Position numbers and translations under genes: made by a program
From: Taklimakanibacter deserti
Lineage (GTDB): Bacteria; Pseudomonadota; Alphaproteobacteria; Rhizobiales; Aestuariivirgaceae
Assembly (NCBI GenBank): GCA_003574785.1
Contig: QORU01000008.1
Span: 248,001-312,000, forward strand
Length of the DNA stretch: 64,000 bases
Reading direction: 5' to 3'
In this document: one piece after another, positions 25,649 to 36,094 of the stretch
How the letters are laid out: each line of letters opens with the position of its first letter
Numbering within the stretch: position 1 is the first letter of the stretch
The notes under the pieces: model-generated
Database searches by the model: none
What the model saw: only the letters and a program-made list of their open reading frames with translations
What the model was told of the DNA's origin: nothing

Positions 25649-25665
25649 ATAGTACGATATCAGAC
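25649..25665. promoter_or_regulatory. Candidate MarR operator upstream of marR-type gene
   Basis: ATAGTACGATATCAGAC ends 3 bp before the GTG start codon on the minus strand. It shares GTACGATATC with the 25173-25189 site. Confidence 0.6.
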
Positions 25666-25767
25666 TATTTTGCCGGAGTCCAGAGGGTGGACGCGCTTCC
25701 GGCAAGTGCGTAACGATGAGGCACCGTGCTCGCGAGCTTGAGTCGCGAGTTGTATTGAGGACATGCG

Positions 25768-27153
25768 ATGGCCGAAACCGTGAGTGTCAAGAAGAACTGG
25801 TGGGAAGCGGTTGGGGCCTATCTGACCCCCCGGATGCTCATCATCCTGGCCATGGGCTTTGCCTCCGGCCTGCCGCTGCTCTTGACGCTCTCCACTCTAT
25901 CCTACTGGCTGTCCAAGCTCGGCGTCGACAAGACCACGATCGGCCTCTTCGCTTTGGTCGGTACGCCCTATACCTTCAAGTTCCTGTGGTCGCCGATCAT
26001 GGACCAGGTGCCGCTGCCCATCCTGACGCGGCTGTTGGGACGGCGGCGCAGCTGGCTGCTGCTGACGCAGGTGCTGCTCGCCATCGCGATCTTTGCCATG
26101 GGCCAGGTCGACCCGACCGTCAATCCGTGGGGAACGGCGCTGATCGCCGTCATCGTTGCGTTTTTGTCCGCCAGCCAGGACATTGTCATCGATGCCTATC
26201 GTATTGAATTGCTGCCTCAGGACGAGCAAGGCCAGGGGGCGGCCGCCACCCAGGTCGGCTATCGCTTCGGATTGCTTCTCGCCGGCGCCGGCGCCGTCGG
26301 GATGTCGGATTTCTATTCCTGGCCGGTGGTGTTCGGCGTCTTGAGCGCCGCCATGCTGGCCTCGGCGGTGCTGACCCTGTTCGTGCCGGAGCCCAAGGTC
26401 GCCGTGAAGCCCGGCAAGCGCGACTATGTGCAATGGGTCAAGGAATCGGTCATCGATCCCTTCGCCGATTTCATGAGCCGCACCGGATGGGTCGTCATCC
26501 TGCTCTTCGTCCTGTTCTACAAATTCGGCGATGCGCTCGGCGGCACAATGGCCAATCCCTTCTATGTCGAGATGGGCTATAGCGGGCTCGAGATCGCCAG
26601 CATCAGCAAGGTCTGGGGCATATGGATGACGATCGTCGGCGCCCTCATTGGCGGCATCGCCGTGGCGCGCTGGGGCGTGTTCCGGGCGCTTCTGATCGGG
26701 GGCATCCTGCAGGCCGTCACCAATTTCGCCTTCGCCTATGTCGCGATCAGGGGCACGGAATATGGCCTCTGCGCCAAAGAGGCGCTGGCCGCCGATCCCA
26801 AGGCGCTGGTCAGCACGCTGTGCGCCGCCTATCCGCATGATCTTCCCGCACTCGCGATCGCCATAACGGCCGACAACATCGCCGGTGGCGCGGCGGGCGC
26901 GGCACTCGTCGCCTATCTGTCGGGCCTGTGCAATGTTGCCTTCACCGCCACGCAATATGCCTTGCTGACGTCCTTCATGGCGCAGGGCCGCACCTGGCTG
27001 TCTTCCGGCAGCGGCTGGCTCGCCGACAACACCGACTGGTTCACCTTCTGGAGCCTGACCGCTTTCCTAGCTGTACCGGGCCTGCTGCTCCTGCTCTGGA
27101 TCATGCGGCTTTATCCGTCAGGCGCCGTCATTCAGCGTGGGCCTGCGGTCTGA
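25768..27153 (+). CDS. AmpG-like MFS muropeptide permease
   Basis: This 461-aa major facilitator protein has about 12 to 14 hydrophobic helices. The N-terminus (MGFASGLPLLLTLSTLSYWLSKLGVD) and the loop DAYRIELLPQDEQGQGAAATQVGYRFG are typical of AmpG, which imports anhydromuropeptides for peptidoglycan recycling. Near the end it has FTATQYALLTSFMAQGRTW, also an AmpG feature. It is convergent with smc, whose stop abuts. Confidence 0.9.
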   Translation: MAETVSVKKNWWEAVGAYLTPRMLIILAMGFASGLPLLLTLSTLSYWLSKLGVDKTTIGLFALVGTPYTFKFLWSPIMDQVPLPILTRLLGRRRSWLLLTQVLLAIAIFAMGQVDPTVNPWGTALIAVIVAFLSASQDIVIDAYRIELLPQDEQGQGAAATQVGYRFGLLLAGAGAVGMSDFYSWPVVFGVLSAAMLASAVLTLFVPEPKVAVKPGKRDYVQWVKESVIDPFADFMSRTGWVVILLFVLFYKFGDALGGTMANPFYVEMGYSGLEIASISKVWGIWMTIVGALIGGIAVARWGVFRALLIGGILQAVTNFAFAYVAIRGTEYGLCAKEALAADPKALVSTLCAAYPHDLPALAIAITADNIAGGAAGAALVAYLSGLCNVAFTATQYALLTSFMAQGRTWLSSGSGWLADNTDWFTFWSLTAFLAVPGLLLLLWIMRLYPSGAVIQRGPAV

Positions 27154-30100
27154 TCAGCCCGCTTCGGCGAGCTGCTCGGCGGTTTCGAGATCGACCGAGA
27201 CAAGCTGCGACACGCCGCGCTCCATCATGGTGACGCCGAACAGGCGGTGCATGCGTGCCATGGTGAGCGGATGGTGGGTGATGATCAGGAAGCGCGTCTC
27301 GGTCCGCTCCAGCATCGCATCCAGCAGGTTGCAGAAGCGCTCGACATTGTGGTCGTCCAATGGTGCGTCGACTTCGTCCAGGACGCAGATCGGCGACGGA
27401 TTGGTCAGGAACACCGCGAAGATGAGCGACAGGGCGGTGAGCGTCTGCTCGCCGCCCGAGAGCAGCGACAGCACAGTGGGCTTCTTGCCCGGCGGATGCG
27501 CCAGGATCTCGAGGCCGGCTTCCAGCGGATCGTCCGATTCGATGAGCTGCAATTCGGCCTTGCCGCCGCCGAAGAGCGTGGTGAACAGCTGGCCGAAATT
27601 CTCGTTCACCGTGCCGAAGGCGTCGAGCAGGCGCTGGCGGCCTTCGCGGTTGAGGTTCTGGATGCCGCCGCGCAATTTGGCGATGGCCTGGACCACGTCG
27701 TCGCGTTCCTTGGTGAGGCCGTCGAGCTGCTTGGCGACTTCCTCGGCCTCTTCCTCGGCCCTGAGATTGACCCCGCCCAGCCTCTCGCGGTCGTCGCGCA
27801 AGGTGGTGAGCTTGCGCTCGACTTCATCGAGAGGCGGCATCTTGCCTTCCTCGAGTCCTGCCGTTTCGACGATCTCGGTCGGCGCGCAATGCAGGGCTTC
27901 GGCGATGCGCCGCTCGGCCTCGGCGTGACGCTCGCGCGATGATTCGAGGCGCGCCTCATGGCGGGCATGGTCCTCGCGCGAGGTGGAGGCCTGGTCCTGG
28001 GCGGCGCGCAATGCCTGGTCGGCGGCGCGCACCGCGTTCTCGGCCTCGGCCAGCGCGTCCGCCGCAGCTCTGCGCTCGCCTTCCGCTTCCGACAGCGTGT
28101 TCATGAGCTTCAGCCGCTTGTCGGCGAAAAGCTGCGGCAGGTCCGCCATTTCGGCGATCGCGGCGCGGGTCTCGTCGGCGCGCTTGGTGAGGGTCTCGAT
28201 CTGGGCCGCGGCGCGCTTCGAGCGCTCCTGCCATTGCGATTGCTCGGCGAGGATCGCCTTCAGGCGATCGGCACGGTTCTTCGCCTCGCGCTCGATGCCG
28301 TCATGGCGGGCGCGCGCCTCGCCATAAAGGGCGCGCTCATGATTGACGCGATCGCGAAGGCCCGAAATCTCTTCGGCGAGCCCGTCGAGTGCCGGCAATT
28401 CGGCAAGCTCGGTCTCGGCCGAGCCGAGGAGCGAGCGGGCTTCGGCAAGGTTCGCCTCGACGCGGCGCTTCGCTTCATCGAGAGCGCCCGTCTGCTGCAG
28501 GCGCTCGGCCACTTGCCGCTCATGCTGGCTCAATGCGCGGCGCGCCACTTCGACGGCCGATGTGGCGGCACGCCAAGCCTCGCGGTGCTCGCGCTCGGCA
28601 CGCACCGAGGTCTCGACCGCGCCGCGAGCCTGGTCGAACAGCGTCTTGGCGTTCTCCATGCCGGCTTGCGCTTCGGCCGTCTCGGCCTCGAGCGCCACGA
28701 GCCGGTTGCGCTCGGCGAGCCGCTTCGCCGCGGCGCTGGGCGCATCGGCGGCGGCGGTGAAGCCGTCCCAGCGCCACACATCGCCCTCACGGCTGACGAG
28801 CCGCTGGCCGGGCTTCAATTCACTCTGCAGCGCCTGGCCGAGCGCGCGGCTGACGATGCCGATATGCGACAGCCGCCGCGCCAGCGCCGGCGGCGCATCG
28901 ACGAAACGGGTCAAGGACTCCGCCCCTTGCGGCAGCGGCTCGCTCACGGCGAGCGGCGGCAGGCCCCGCCAATGCACCGGCGCTGCCTCATCGGCGGAGG
29001 CGTCGATATCTTCGCCAAGGGCGGCACCGAGCGCCGCCTCATAGCCGCGCTCGACCTTGATCGCATCGACCAGCGGCGGCCACAGATCGCCGTCATTGGC
29101 GCGCAGCAGATTGCTCAGCGTGCGCATTTCGGTCGAGAGCTTTTCCCAGTTGCGCCTTCCGTCATCGAAAGCCTGCCGGCTGTCGGCCTCGGTCTGCCGA
29201 GCCTGGCGCAATTGCGCTTCGGCTTCGCCGGCCGATTCTTCCGCCTGGGCGACAACCATGAGTGCCGTCTCGACCGCTTGCGCCAGGCGCTCGCCTTCCT
29301 CGGGCGGCGCCAATTGCGCCATCAGCGCCTGGAAGCGGGCCGCCGTCTCTTGCGCCTCGCGCTCGAAGCGCGAGATGCGCTGGCGCTCGCCGTCGATGAC
29401 GCGCTGCGCCGCATTGCGCTTGGCGGTGAGATCGGAAAGCTGCAGATTGGCCTGATCGAGCGTCTCTTGCGCGCGAGCCAGGGCATCTGCGGCTTCCTGC
29501 AGCTTGAGCGCGGCTTCTGCGCGGTGCTGGGCATCGCTTTCCTGGGCCGCGTGCAATTCGCTCTCTTCACCGCCGAGCCGCTCGAGCACGCCCTCTGTAT
29601 CGCGGATCGTCTCTTCCTCGCGGCCGAGATCGGCCACTGCCTGGACGAGGCGGGCCTCGAATTCGCGGCGCCTTGCCTCGGCGCGCTTCTCTTCCTCATC
29701 GAGATTGGAGCGCTCGATGGTGAGGCGCTGCAGCACCGCGGCGCGCACCGTCTCTTCCTCACGCAAGGCCGGCAGCTTGTCGCCGAGCTCGTCGCGATGG
29801 CGCAACGCCTCTGAGGCGGCCTGCGTATGTTCGGCGAGAAGGCGGGTCGCCTCGTCGAGCGCCTTGGCATCGCGCTCGGCGTGATCGGCAGCATCCTTCC
29901 AGGCGAGGTAAAGGCCGGTCGCTTCGAGCCGCCTGATCTCGGCGGAAAGCGACTTGTATTTCGCTGCCTGGCGGGCCTGGCGCTTGAGGCTCGACAATTG
30001 CGCCTGCAATTGCCCGATCACGTCCTCGAGTCTCGCCACATTCTGCTCGGCCGCCTTGAGCTTGAGCTCGGCTTCGTGCCTTCGCGTATGCAGGCCGGTG

Positions 30101-30609
30101 ATGCCGGCGGCTTCCTCGAGGATCAGCCGGCGTGCCTGCGGCTTGGCGTTGATGATCTCGCCGATCTGGCCCTGCCGCACCAAAGCGGGAGAGCGGGCGC
30201 CGGTCGACACGTCGGCGAACAGCAATTGCACATCGCGGGCCCGGACGTCGCGGCCGTTGATGCGGTAGGCCGAGCCCGCCTCGCGTTCGATGCGGCGCGA
30301 GATCTCGAGCGTCTCATTGTCGTTGAACTGGGGCGGCGCGCTGCGCTCCGTGTTGTCCATCGTCACCAGCACTTCCGCCATGTTGCGGGCCGGACGCTGA
30401 GCGGTGCCGGAGAAGATGACGTCGTCCATGCCGGAGGCGCGCATGCTCTTGTAGGAGCTTTCGCCCATCACCCAGCGCAAGGCTTCGAGCAGGTTGGACT
30501 TGCCGCAGCCATTGGGGCCGACGACACCGGTCAGCCCCTTTTCGATGACCAATTCCGTCGGTTCGACGAACGACTTGAAGCCCGAAAGCCTGAGTCGCGA
30601 GAACTTCAT
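27154..30609 (-). CDS. smc: Chromosome segregation protein SMC
   Basis: This 1151-aa SMC ATPase condenses and organises the chromosome with ScpAB. Walker A is GPNGCGKS at residues 31-38, and the ABC signature LSGGEQTLTALSLIFA and Walker B CVLDEVDAPLDD are near the C-terminus. Two long coiled coils flank a hinge near the middle (about residues 490-650). The start is ATG at 30609. It follows the DsbA-like gene in a gene order common in Hyphomicrobiales. Confidence 0.97.
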   Translation of the reverse strand: MKFSRLRLSGFKSFVEPTELVIEKGLTGVVGPNGCGKSNLLEALRWVMGESSYKSMRASGMDDVIFSGTAQRPARNMAEVLVTMDNTERSAPPQFNDNETLEISRRIEREAGSAYRINGRDVRARDVQLLFADVSTGARSPALVRQGQIGEIINAKPQARRLILEEAAGITGLHTRRHEAELKLKAAEQNVARLEDVIGQLQAQLSSLKRQARQAAKYKSLSAEIRRLEATGLYLAWKDAADHAERDAKALDEATRLLAEHTQAASEALRHRDELGDKLPALREEETVRAAVLQRLTIERSNLDEEEKRAEARRREFEARLVQAVADLGREEETIRDTEGVLERLGGEESELHAAQESDAQHRAEAALKLQEAADALARAQETLDQANLQLSDLTAKRNAAQRVIDGERQRISRFEREAQETAARFQALMAQLAPPEEGERLAQAVETALMVVAQAEESAGEAEAQLRQARQTEADSRQAFDDGRRNWEKLSTEMRTLSNLLRANDGDLWPPLVDAIKVERGYEAALGAALGEDIDASADEAAPVHWRGLPPLAVSEPLPQGAESLTRFVDAPPALARRLSHIGIVSRALGQALQSELKPGQRLVSREGDVWRWDGFTAAADAPSAAAKRLAERNRLVALEAETAEAQAGMENAKTLFDQARGAVETSVRAEREHREAWRAATSAVEVARRALSQHERQVAERLQQTGALDEAKRRVEANLAEARSLLGSAETELAELPALDGLAEEISGLRDRVNHERALYGEARARHDGIEREAKNRADRLKAILAEQSQWQERSKRAAAQIETLTKRADETRAAIAEMADLPQLFADKRLKLMNTLSEAEGERRAAADALAEAENAVRAADQALRAAQDQASTSREDHARHEARLESSRERHAEAERRIAEALHCAPTEIVETAGLEEGKMPPLDEVERKLTTLRDDRERLGGVNLRAEEEAEEVAKQLDGLTKERDDVVQAIAKLRGGIQNLNREGRQRLLDAFGTVNENFGQLFTTLFGGGKAELQLIESDDPLEAGLEILAHPPGKKPTVLSLLSGGEQTLTALSLIFAVFLTNPSPICVLDEVDAPLDDHNVERFCNLLDAMLERTETRFLIITHHPLTMARMHRLFGVTMMERGVSQLVSVDLETAEQLAEAG

Positions 30610-30654
30610 AACCCCACCCCTTGCAGTCCAGAATGCGGAAAGCGATGCGCTCCC

Positions 30655-31275
30655 CTAGAGGAGCGGATCGATCGCCTTCCGGAACACATCGATTGTAGTT
30701 TCACCCTTGAGCAATTCGCCATTGACAAAGAAGGTCGGTATCGAATCCACCCCGAACTCTTTCTCTGCCTTGTCGCGCACCGCAATGATTCCCTTGGCCA
30801 CCGCCTCGTTCTTGAGGCAGGCATCGAAGCTTTCCTTGGTGAAGCCGGCAAGCTGGGCGATCTTCTGCAATCCTTCGAGCGGCGCTTCGAGCCAGCTGTC
30901 CTGCTGCATGAAGAACATGTCGATGAGCGGGAAATATTTGTCCTTGGGCGCGCAGCGCGCCAGCATGAAGGCGGCGAGCGCTGGCTGGTTGTGCGGGAAC
31001 TCGCGGAAGATGAAGCGGATCTTGCCGGTGTCGATATAGTCCTTCTTCAGCTCCGGGAAGGTCGTCTTGTAGAAATTGGCGCAATGCGGGCAGGAGGCCG
31101 AAGCATATTCGACGACCGTGACCTTGGCGGTTTCCGGCCCCATGGCCATTTCGCCCTCGGCAGGCGGCGCATGGAGGGCGGCCAGGTCGATAGCGGCATG
31201 GCCGGTCGATGCGAGACCGGTAAGGCCGGCGAGCGCGCTGGCCCCGAGAATCAGTTGGCGGCGATCTAGGTACAT
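30655..31275 (-). CDS. DsbA-family thiol:disulfide oxidoreductase
   Basis: This 206-aa exported thioredoxin-fold protein has a leader (DRRQLILGASALAGLTGLASTGHA) and the active-site CPHC at residues 62-65. The cis-proline region lies in SIPTFFVNGELL. It probably oxidises or isomerises periplasmic disulfides. The gene order mutY, DUF721, DsbA-like, smc is conserved in this order of bacteria. Confidence 0.92.
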   Translation of the reverse strand: MYLDRRQLILGASALAGLTGLASTGHAAIDLAALHAPPAEGEMAMGPETAKVTVVEYASASCPHCANFYKTTFPELKKDYIDTGKIRFIFREFPHNQPALAAFMLARCAPKDKYFPLIDMFFMQQDSWLEAPLEGLQKIAQLAGFTKESFDACLKNEAVAKGIIAVRDKAEKEFGVDSIPTFFVNGELLKGETTIDVFRKAIDPLL

Positions 31276-31318
31276 ATTGTCTCCTGACTACTAGATATTG
31301 GGGGGTGTGACCAAGCGG

Positions 31319-31807
31319 TCATTTTGCCTGTGGAGAACGGGGACTTAGCACCCCTTGTCCCAGCCGCTTGAGGGCTTCCTTGAGCTCGGGGTCGGCCACC
31401 CCTGCAAGCTCGGTTTCGAGCGCCTGGGCCTTGGAGGCGTCGAGCGGCGGCAAGGCCCGGGATTGAGCCTTTTTCCGGCTGAGCGCGCTTTGCCTGATCT
31501 TGATCGCGGCGATGGCGGCATAGCCATAGAAGGCGTTGATCCGGTCGATGATCCGGGATGTCTCATGCTGGAGGTCGAGGCCCCGGCCGGGCGTCACCCG
31601 GATCACCAGGGTTCCGCCCTGCTTGCGCTCATCCGTCCCGGCCCGCGGCCATTTGATTCGCTCAGGCTCGCTCCATTGCGCGATCGCGTCCCCCACGATG
31701 GCCGGCCATTGCGTGATGAGGTCGGCATAGGCAAAACCATAGCGGGCAAAGGCGGCGCGCGTGAGGGCGCGGAAGTCCTTGTCGAGCGTTTGCATGCGAG
31801 GGATCAT
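31319..31807 (-). CDS. DUF721 (DciA-like) domain-containing protein
   Basis: This protein of about 162 aa matches DUF721, the family that includes the replicative helicase loader DciA. Family features are LITQWPAIVGDAIAQWSEPERIKWP and GGTLVIRVTPGRGLDLQHE. The start is uncertain among in-frame ATGs at 31822, 31807 and 31795. If 31822 is used, its start codon overlaps that of the divergent mutY by two bases. Confidence 0.82.
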   Translation of the reverse strand: MIPRMQTLDKDFRALTRAAFARYGFAYADLITQWPAIVGDAIAQWSEPERIKWPRAGTDERKQGGTLVIRVTPGRGLDLQHETSRIIDRINAFYGYAAIAAIKIRQSALSRKKAQSRALPPLDASKAQALETELAGVADPELKEALKRLGQGVLSPRSPQAK

Positions 31808-31820
31808 GTCGCCACGAACC

Positions 31821-32906
31821 ATGGCGGAACAAGGGCTTTCACCAAAGCGTGAAGCGGAAACGCACAGGCTTCTGGCCTGGTATGACCGGCACCGTCGCGA
31901 TCTGCCCTGGCGGGCAAAGCCGGGCCAAGTCCCTGATCCTTATCATGTCTGGCTTTCCGAGATCATGCTGCAGCAGACGACGGTGGCGACGGTCGCGAGC
32001 TATTACCGTAAGTTCTTGGAGCTATGGCCGACGGTCGAGGCGCTGGCGGCGGCCCCCCGCGAGGAGGTGCTGAAGGCCTGGGCTGGGCTGGGCTACTATG
32101 CCCGCGCCCGCAATCTCCATGCCTGCGCCAAGGTCGTCGCCGAGGAATTGGGCGGCCGCTTCCCCGACACGCAAGAGGCTTTAGGCGCCCTGCCGGGCAT
32201 TGGCCCCTATACCGCCGGCGCCATTGCGGCCATCGCCTTCGACCGCCGAGCGGCCGCTGTCGACGGCAATGTCGAGCGCGTCATGGCGCGGTTTCATGCC
32301 ATCGAGACGCCCTTGCCCGACGCCAAGCCGCGCATCCGCGCGCTCACGGCCGCGATGGTGCCCGAGCGCCGCACCGGCGATTTCGCCCAGGCGCTCATGG
32401 ACCTCGGCGCCACCATCTGCACGCCAAAGCGCCTCAATTGCATGATCTGTCCGTGGACGGAGGAATGCGCCGGCAGGCGTGCCGGCATCGCCGATGAATT
32501 GCCGCGCCGCAAGGAGAAGGCCGAGCGCCCTCGCCGTAAGGGCGTCGCCTTCTGGGTCGAGCGCGACGACGGCAAGGTCCTGCTGCGCGAGCGGCCGGAC
32601 AAGGGACTTCTCGGCGGCATGATGGAGATCCCCTCGACCGAGTGGACTGCCCGGGGTTCAACTCATCCGGAAGCCGAGGCCCCCCTTGCCGCGGCTTGGC
32701 AGAGGACGGGCAAGCGGATAGAGCACACATTCACGCATTTCCATCTGACGCTCGACATCTGGCGGGCACGGATCAGCCTGGAGGCGCCCCTCCCAGCGCG
32801 TGATTATCGCTGGGTGCCGGCCGCGACACTGAACGAAGAAGCGCTGCCCTCGGTCATGCGCAAGATCGTTACAGAGGTCACGAGCCGAAGAACTTCTCGA
32901 CGATGA
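31821..32906 (+). CDS. mutY: A/G-specific adenine glycosylase MutY
   Basis: This 361-aa glycosylase removes adenine mispaired with 8-oxoguanine. The helix-hairpin-helix region has catalytic Glu47 (LSEIMLQQTTV), LPGIGPYTAGA and the catalytic Asp148 in VDGNV. The 4Fe-4S loop is C200-x6-C207-x2-C210-x5-C216. The C-terminal MutT-like domain recognises 8-oxoG (LLGGMMEIPSTEW, HTFTHFHL). The ATG at 31821 is chosen to match the family N-terminus. The 3' end overlaps the convergent GNAT gene by 29 bases. Confidence 0.95.
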   Translation: MAEQGLSPKREAETHRLLAWYDRHRRDLPWRAKPGQVPDPYHVWLSEIMLQQTTVATVASYYRKFLELWPTVEALAAAPREEVLKAWAGLGYYARARNLHACAKVVAEELGGRFPDTQEALGALPGIGPYTAGAIAAIAFDRRAAAVDGNVERVMARFHAIETPLPDAKPRIRALTAAMVPERRTGDFAQALMDLGATICTPKRLNCMICPWTEECAGRRAGIADELPRRKEKAERPRRKGVAFWVERDDGKVLLRERPDKGLLGGMMEIPSTEWTARGSTHPEAEAPLAAAWQRTGKRIEHTFTHFHLTLDIWRARISLEAPLPARDYRWVPAATLNEEALPSVMRKIVTEVTSRRTSRR

Positions 32907-33366
32907 TCACGTCGCGCCACTCGCCATCGAGCTTGGCGTGCTTCTCATAGGTGCCTATTTCACGGAAGCCCAAGGATTTGAGCAAGCCGCGGCTGGCGTG
33001 GTTTTCGGGAAAGATGCGGGAAACAAGTTTCCACCAGCCTCGCTTCCTGGCGTCGGCAATGAGCGCTTCCATGGCAGCGCGGCCATAGCCTTGTCCGCGC
33101 CCCTCGCGGGCAACATAGACCGAGAATTCGCGCACGCCGTCGTAGCAGGGCCGTGTGCGATAGGGAAAGGCCGCGGCGTAAGCGAGGATGCGATCTCCTT
33201 CGCCTGCTCCGAATACCGGATGGCCCTGGGCGAACCATGGGGCGATCTGCTGCGCCGAGCGCGGCTCCGTTTCGAAGGTCGCGCTGCGATCTTCCATGCC
33301 CTGATTGTAGATTTCCGCGATGCGTTCGGCGTCTTCCGGTGAACAGGCGCGGACGAAGCGGGCCAC
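32878..33366 (-). CDS. GNAT family N-acetyltransferase (phosphinothricin acetyltransferase-like)
   Basis: This 162-aa GNAT protein has the acetyl-CoA loop EGRGQGYGRAAMEALI. The N-terminus (VRACSPEDAERIAEIYNQGM) and GFREIGTYEKHAKLDGEWRDVIIVEKFF are typical of the phosphinothricin or arsinothricin acetyltransferase-like branch. The substrate is not certain. It starts with GTG at 33366, 3 bp after the ccrM stop. Confidence 0.85.
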   Translation of the reverse strand: MARFVRACSPEDAERIAEIYNQGMEDRSATFETEPRSAQQIAPWFAQGHPVFGAGEGDRILAYAAAFPYRTRPCYDGVREFSVYVAREGRGQGYGRAAMEALIADARKRGWWKLVSRIFPENHASRGLLKSLGFREIGTYEKHAKLDGEWRDVIIVEKFFGS

Positions 33367-33369
33367 GGC

Positions 33370-34547
<1,178 letters not shown>

Positions 34548-34560
34548 GGCTTCTGGGGAA

Positions 34561-34569
34561 ATGGTTAAC
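34561..34569 (-). promoter_or_regulatory. Candidate CtrA half-site upstream of ccrM
   Basis: The minus strand reads GTTAACCAT, which contains TTAACCAT, a form of CtrA half-site described in alphaproteobacteria. It is 85-93 bp upstream of the ccrM start, next to the GANTC cluster. Confidence 0.45.
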
Positions 34570-34611
34570 GACGCATCGAGCGGGAGAGTTTCAGTCAATC
34601 CGATGAGCGGC

Positions 34612-35256
34612 TTAGCCCAAATACCGCGTGGCCGCCTCATAGAGGATGCGGATGGGCTCGAAGGAGCGGCGGTGATGCACCGAGGGCCCGAGGCGGCTCA
34701 AGGCCGCCTGATGCTCGGGCGTGCCATAGCCCTTGTGCTGGGCGAAGCCATAGCCCGGGCATTCGCGGTCGAGGTCGATCATCATCCGGTCGCGGGTGAC
34801 CTTGGCGACAATGGAGGCGGCGGCGATCGACAGGCACTGGCCGTCGCCTTCGATGATGGTCTCGGTGATACAGGTGAGCTTGGGCGCGCGGTTGCCGTCG
34901 ACGAAGGCGAGGTGCGGCGCCCGCTTGAGGCCGGCGACCGCCTGGATCATCGCCGCATAGGTGGCCTGAAGGATATTGTCGCGATCGATCAGCGTCACAT
35001 CGGATATGCCGACGCCGACCTCGGCGACCGAGAGGATAACGTCATAGAGCTCTTCGCGCTTCTCGGGCGTGAGCTTCTTCGAGTCGTTGACGCCGAGCGG
35101 CAGGACGTCGGGATTGAGGATCACCGCCGCGGCGACGACCGGGCCGGCCCAGGGACCGCGCCCGGCTTCATCGATGCCGGCGACGCAAGCATGACCCCGC
35201 GCAAGAGCAGCACGCTCGAAATCGAAATGCGGAAAAACCGAATCAGCACGGCTCAT
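34612..35256 (-). CDS. rnhB: Ribonuclease HII
   Basis: This 214-aa RNase HII cleaves RNA in RNA-DNA hybrids and single ribonucleotides. The first catalytic acid pair is in GIDEAGRGPWAGPV, the next acidic ligand region is AFVDGNRAPKL, and AAASIVAKVTRDRMM is conserved. It starts at ATG 35256 and lies upstream of ccrM on the same strand. Confidence 0.96.
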   Translation of the reverse strand: MSRADSVFPHFDFERAALARGHACVAGIDEAGRGPWAGPVVAAAVILNPDVLPLGVNDSKKLTPEKREELYDVILSVAEVGVGISDVTLIDRDNILQATYAAMIQAVAGLKRAPHLAFVDGNRAPKLTCITETIIEGDGQCLSIAAASIVAKVTRDRMMIDLDRECPGYGFAQHKGYGTPEHQAALSRLGPSVHHRRSFEPIRILYEAATRYLG

Positions 35257-35347
35257 GCCGCCAGTCTGGCGACCGCAGCGTAGAGGTCAATTCCGGCGTT
35301 TCAGCCATCCAAATGGAACTCTCGATCGTCTCGCAATGTGACACATC

Positions 35348-35383
35348 ATTATTGCAATAATTATCTATTTTAGATATAATAGA
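35348..35383 (+). promoter_or_regulatory. Promoter and operator palindromes of the toxin-antitoxin pair
   Basis: The promoter has TTGCAA (35352-35357), a 17-bp spacer and TATAAT (35375-35380), and the antitoxin ATG follows at 35388. The perfect 14-bp palindrome ATTATTGCAATAAT (35348-35361) covers the -35. An inverted repeat TCTATT/AATAGA (35364-35383) covers the -10. The transcript may be nearly leaderless. Confidence 0.6.
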
Positions 35384-35387
35384 CAAT

Positions 35388-35648
35388 ATGAAAGTAACAT
35401 CGACCGAGTTCCAGCAGAATGTGGGGCGCTATCAGGACGCGGCCCAACGGGAGCCTGTTGCCATTACGAAGAATGGTCGCACTCACACGGTCCTCATGTC
35501 TGCGGCATTTTTTGAGATGGTAATAAAGGGCCGTATTGCGCGGAAGATCGAGGACCTTGACGATGATACGCTGAGGGCGATCAGCACCAGCACTGTGCCC
35601 GCCGAATTCGCAGAACTCGATAAGCTCATCGAAGACTGGAAACCGTGA
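35388..35648 (+). CDS. Type II antitoxin, Phd/YefM-like
   Basis: This 86-aa protein has the Phd/YefM-type N-terminal DNA-binding fold: KVTSTEFQQNVGRYQDAAQREPVAITKNGRTHTVLMS. The acidic C-terminus probably wraps the toxin. It is followed, with a GTGA overlap, by the putative toxin. The palindromes in its promoter suggest autoregulation by the complex. Confidence 0.8.
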   Translation: MKVTSTEFQQNVGRYQDAAQREPVAITKNGRTHTVLMSAAFFEMVIKGRIARKIEDLDDDTLRAISTSTVPAEFAELDKLIEDWKP

Positions 35649-36082
35649 GCCTACCGAAGCCACGGCCAGGCTTGGTGATTTCCTATTCATATCTATGGGC
35701 AAGAGAACACAGCCAAGGCGCGGAAGATGGTCGCAAAGATCGTCCCTGCGCCATAATTGCCGCTCGTCAAGTTATTGCGGGCAGGGAAGTTGTCACGGTT
35801 GTGCCAGTGACCCACGCGGCTCCGCTTGATCCAGCAGACGCGGTCGAGCTGCCGGTCGCCCTGAAAGCGCATCTCGGCTTGGATGATGCGCCATCATGGA
35901 TAGTCGTCACGGAAACCAATGACTTCCTGTGGCCCGGTCCAGATTTGAAGCCTGTTCCCCACTCGACATCGCGTCGTCTCGACTATGGTATGCTGCCGCC
36001 CCGGTTCTTCGCTCATTTGCGCGAACGAATTCTGCACGCCCATCACACCCGACGGCTGCAGCGAGTCCCTCGCACCGAGTGA
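35645..36082 (+). CDS. PemK/MazF-like toxin (putative)
   Basis: This 145-aa protein starts with GTG, overlapping the antitoxin stop. The early segment PRPGLVISYSYLWAREHSQG-x-x-x-GRKDRPCAII and VVPVTHAAPLDP are typical of large PemK/MazF-like proteins annotated as toxins. The later LDYGMLPPRFFAHLRERIL is also conserved in that group. If active it would cleave mRNA. Assignment rests on family resemblance and pairing with the antitoxin. Confidence 0.72.
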   Translation: MSLPKPRPGLVISYSYLWAREHSQGAEDGRKDRPCAIIAARQVIAGREVVTVVPVTHAAPLDPADAVELPVALKAHLGLDDAPSWIVVTETNDFLWPGPDLKPVPHSTSRRLDYGMLPPRFFAHLRERILHAHHTRRLQRVPRTE

Positions 36083-36094
36083 TCCGTTTTCTCA

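Noticed and set aside
27958..29814. 618-codon open frame on the plus strand
   Set aside because: It lies antisense to smc, whose translation has complete SMC motifs. The frame is open because of high GC.
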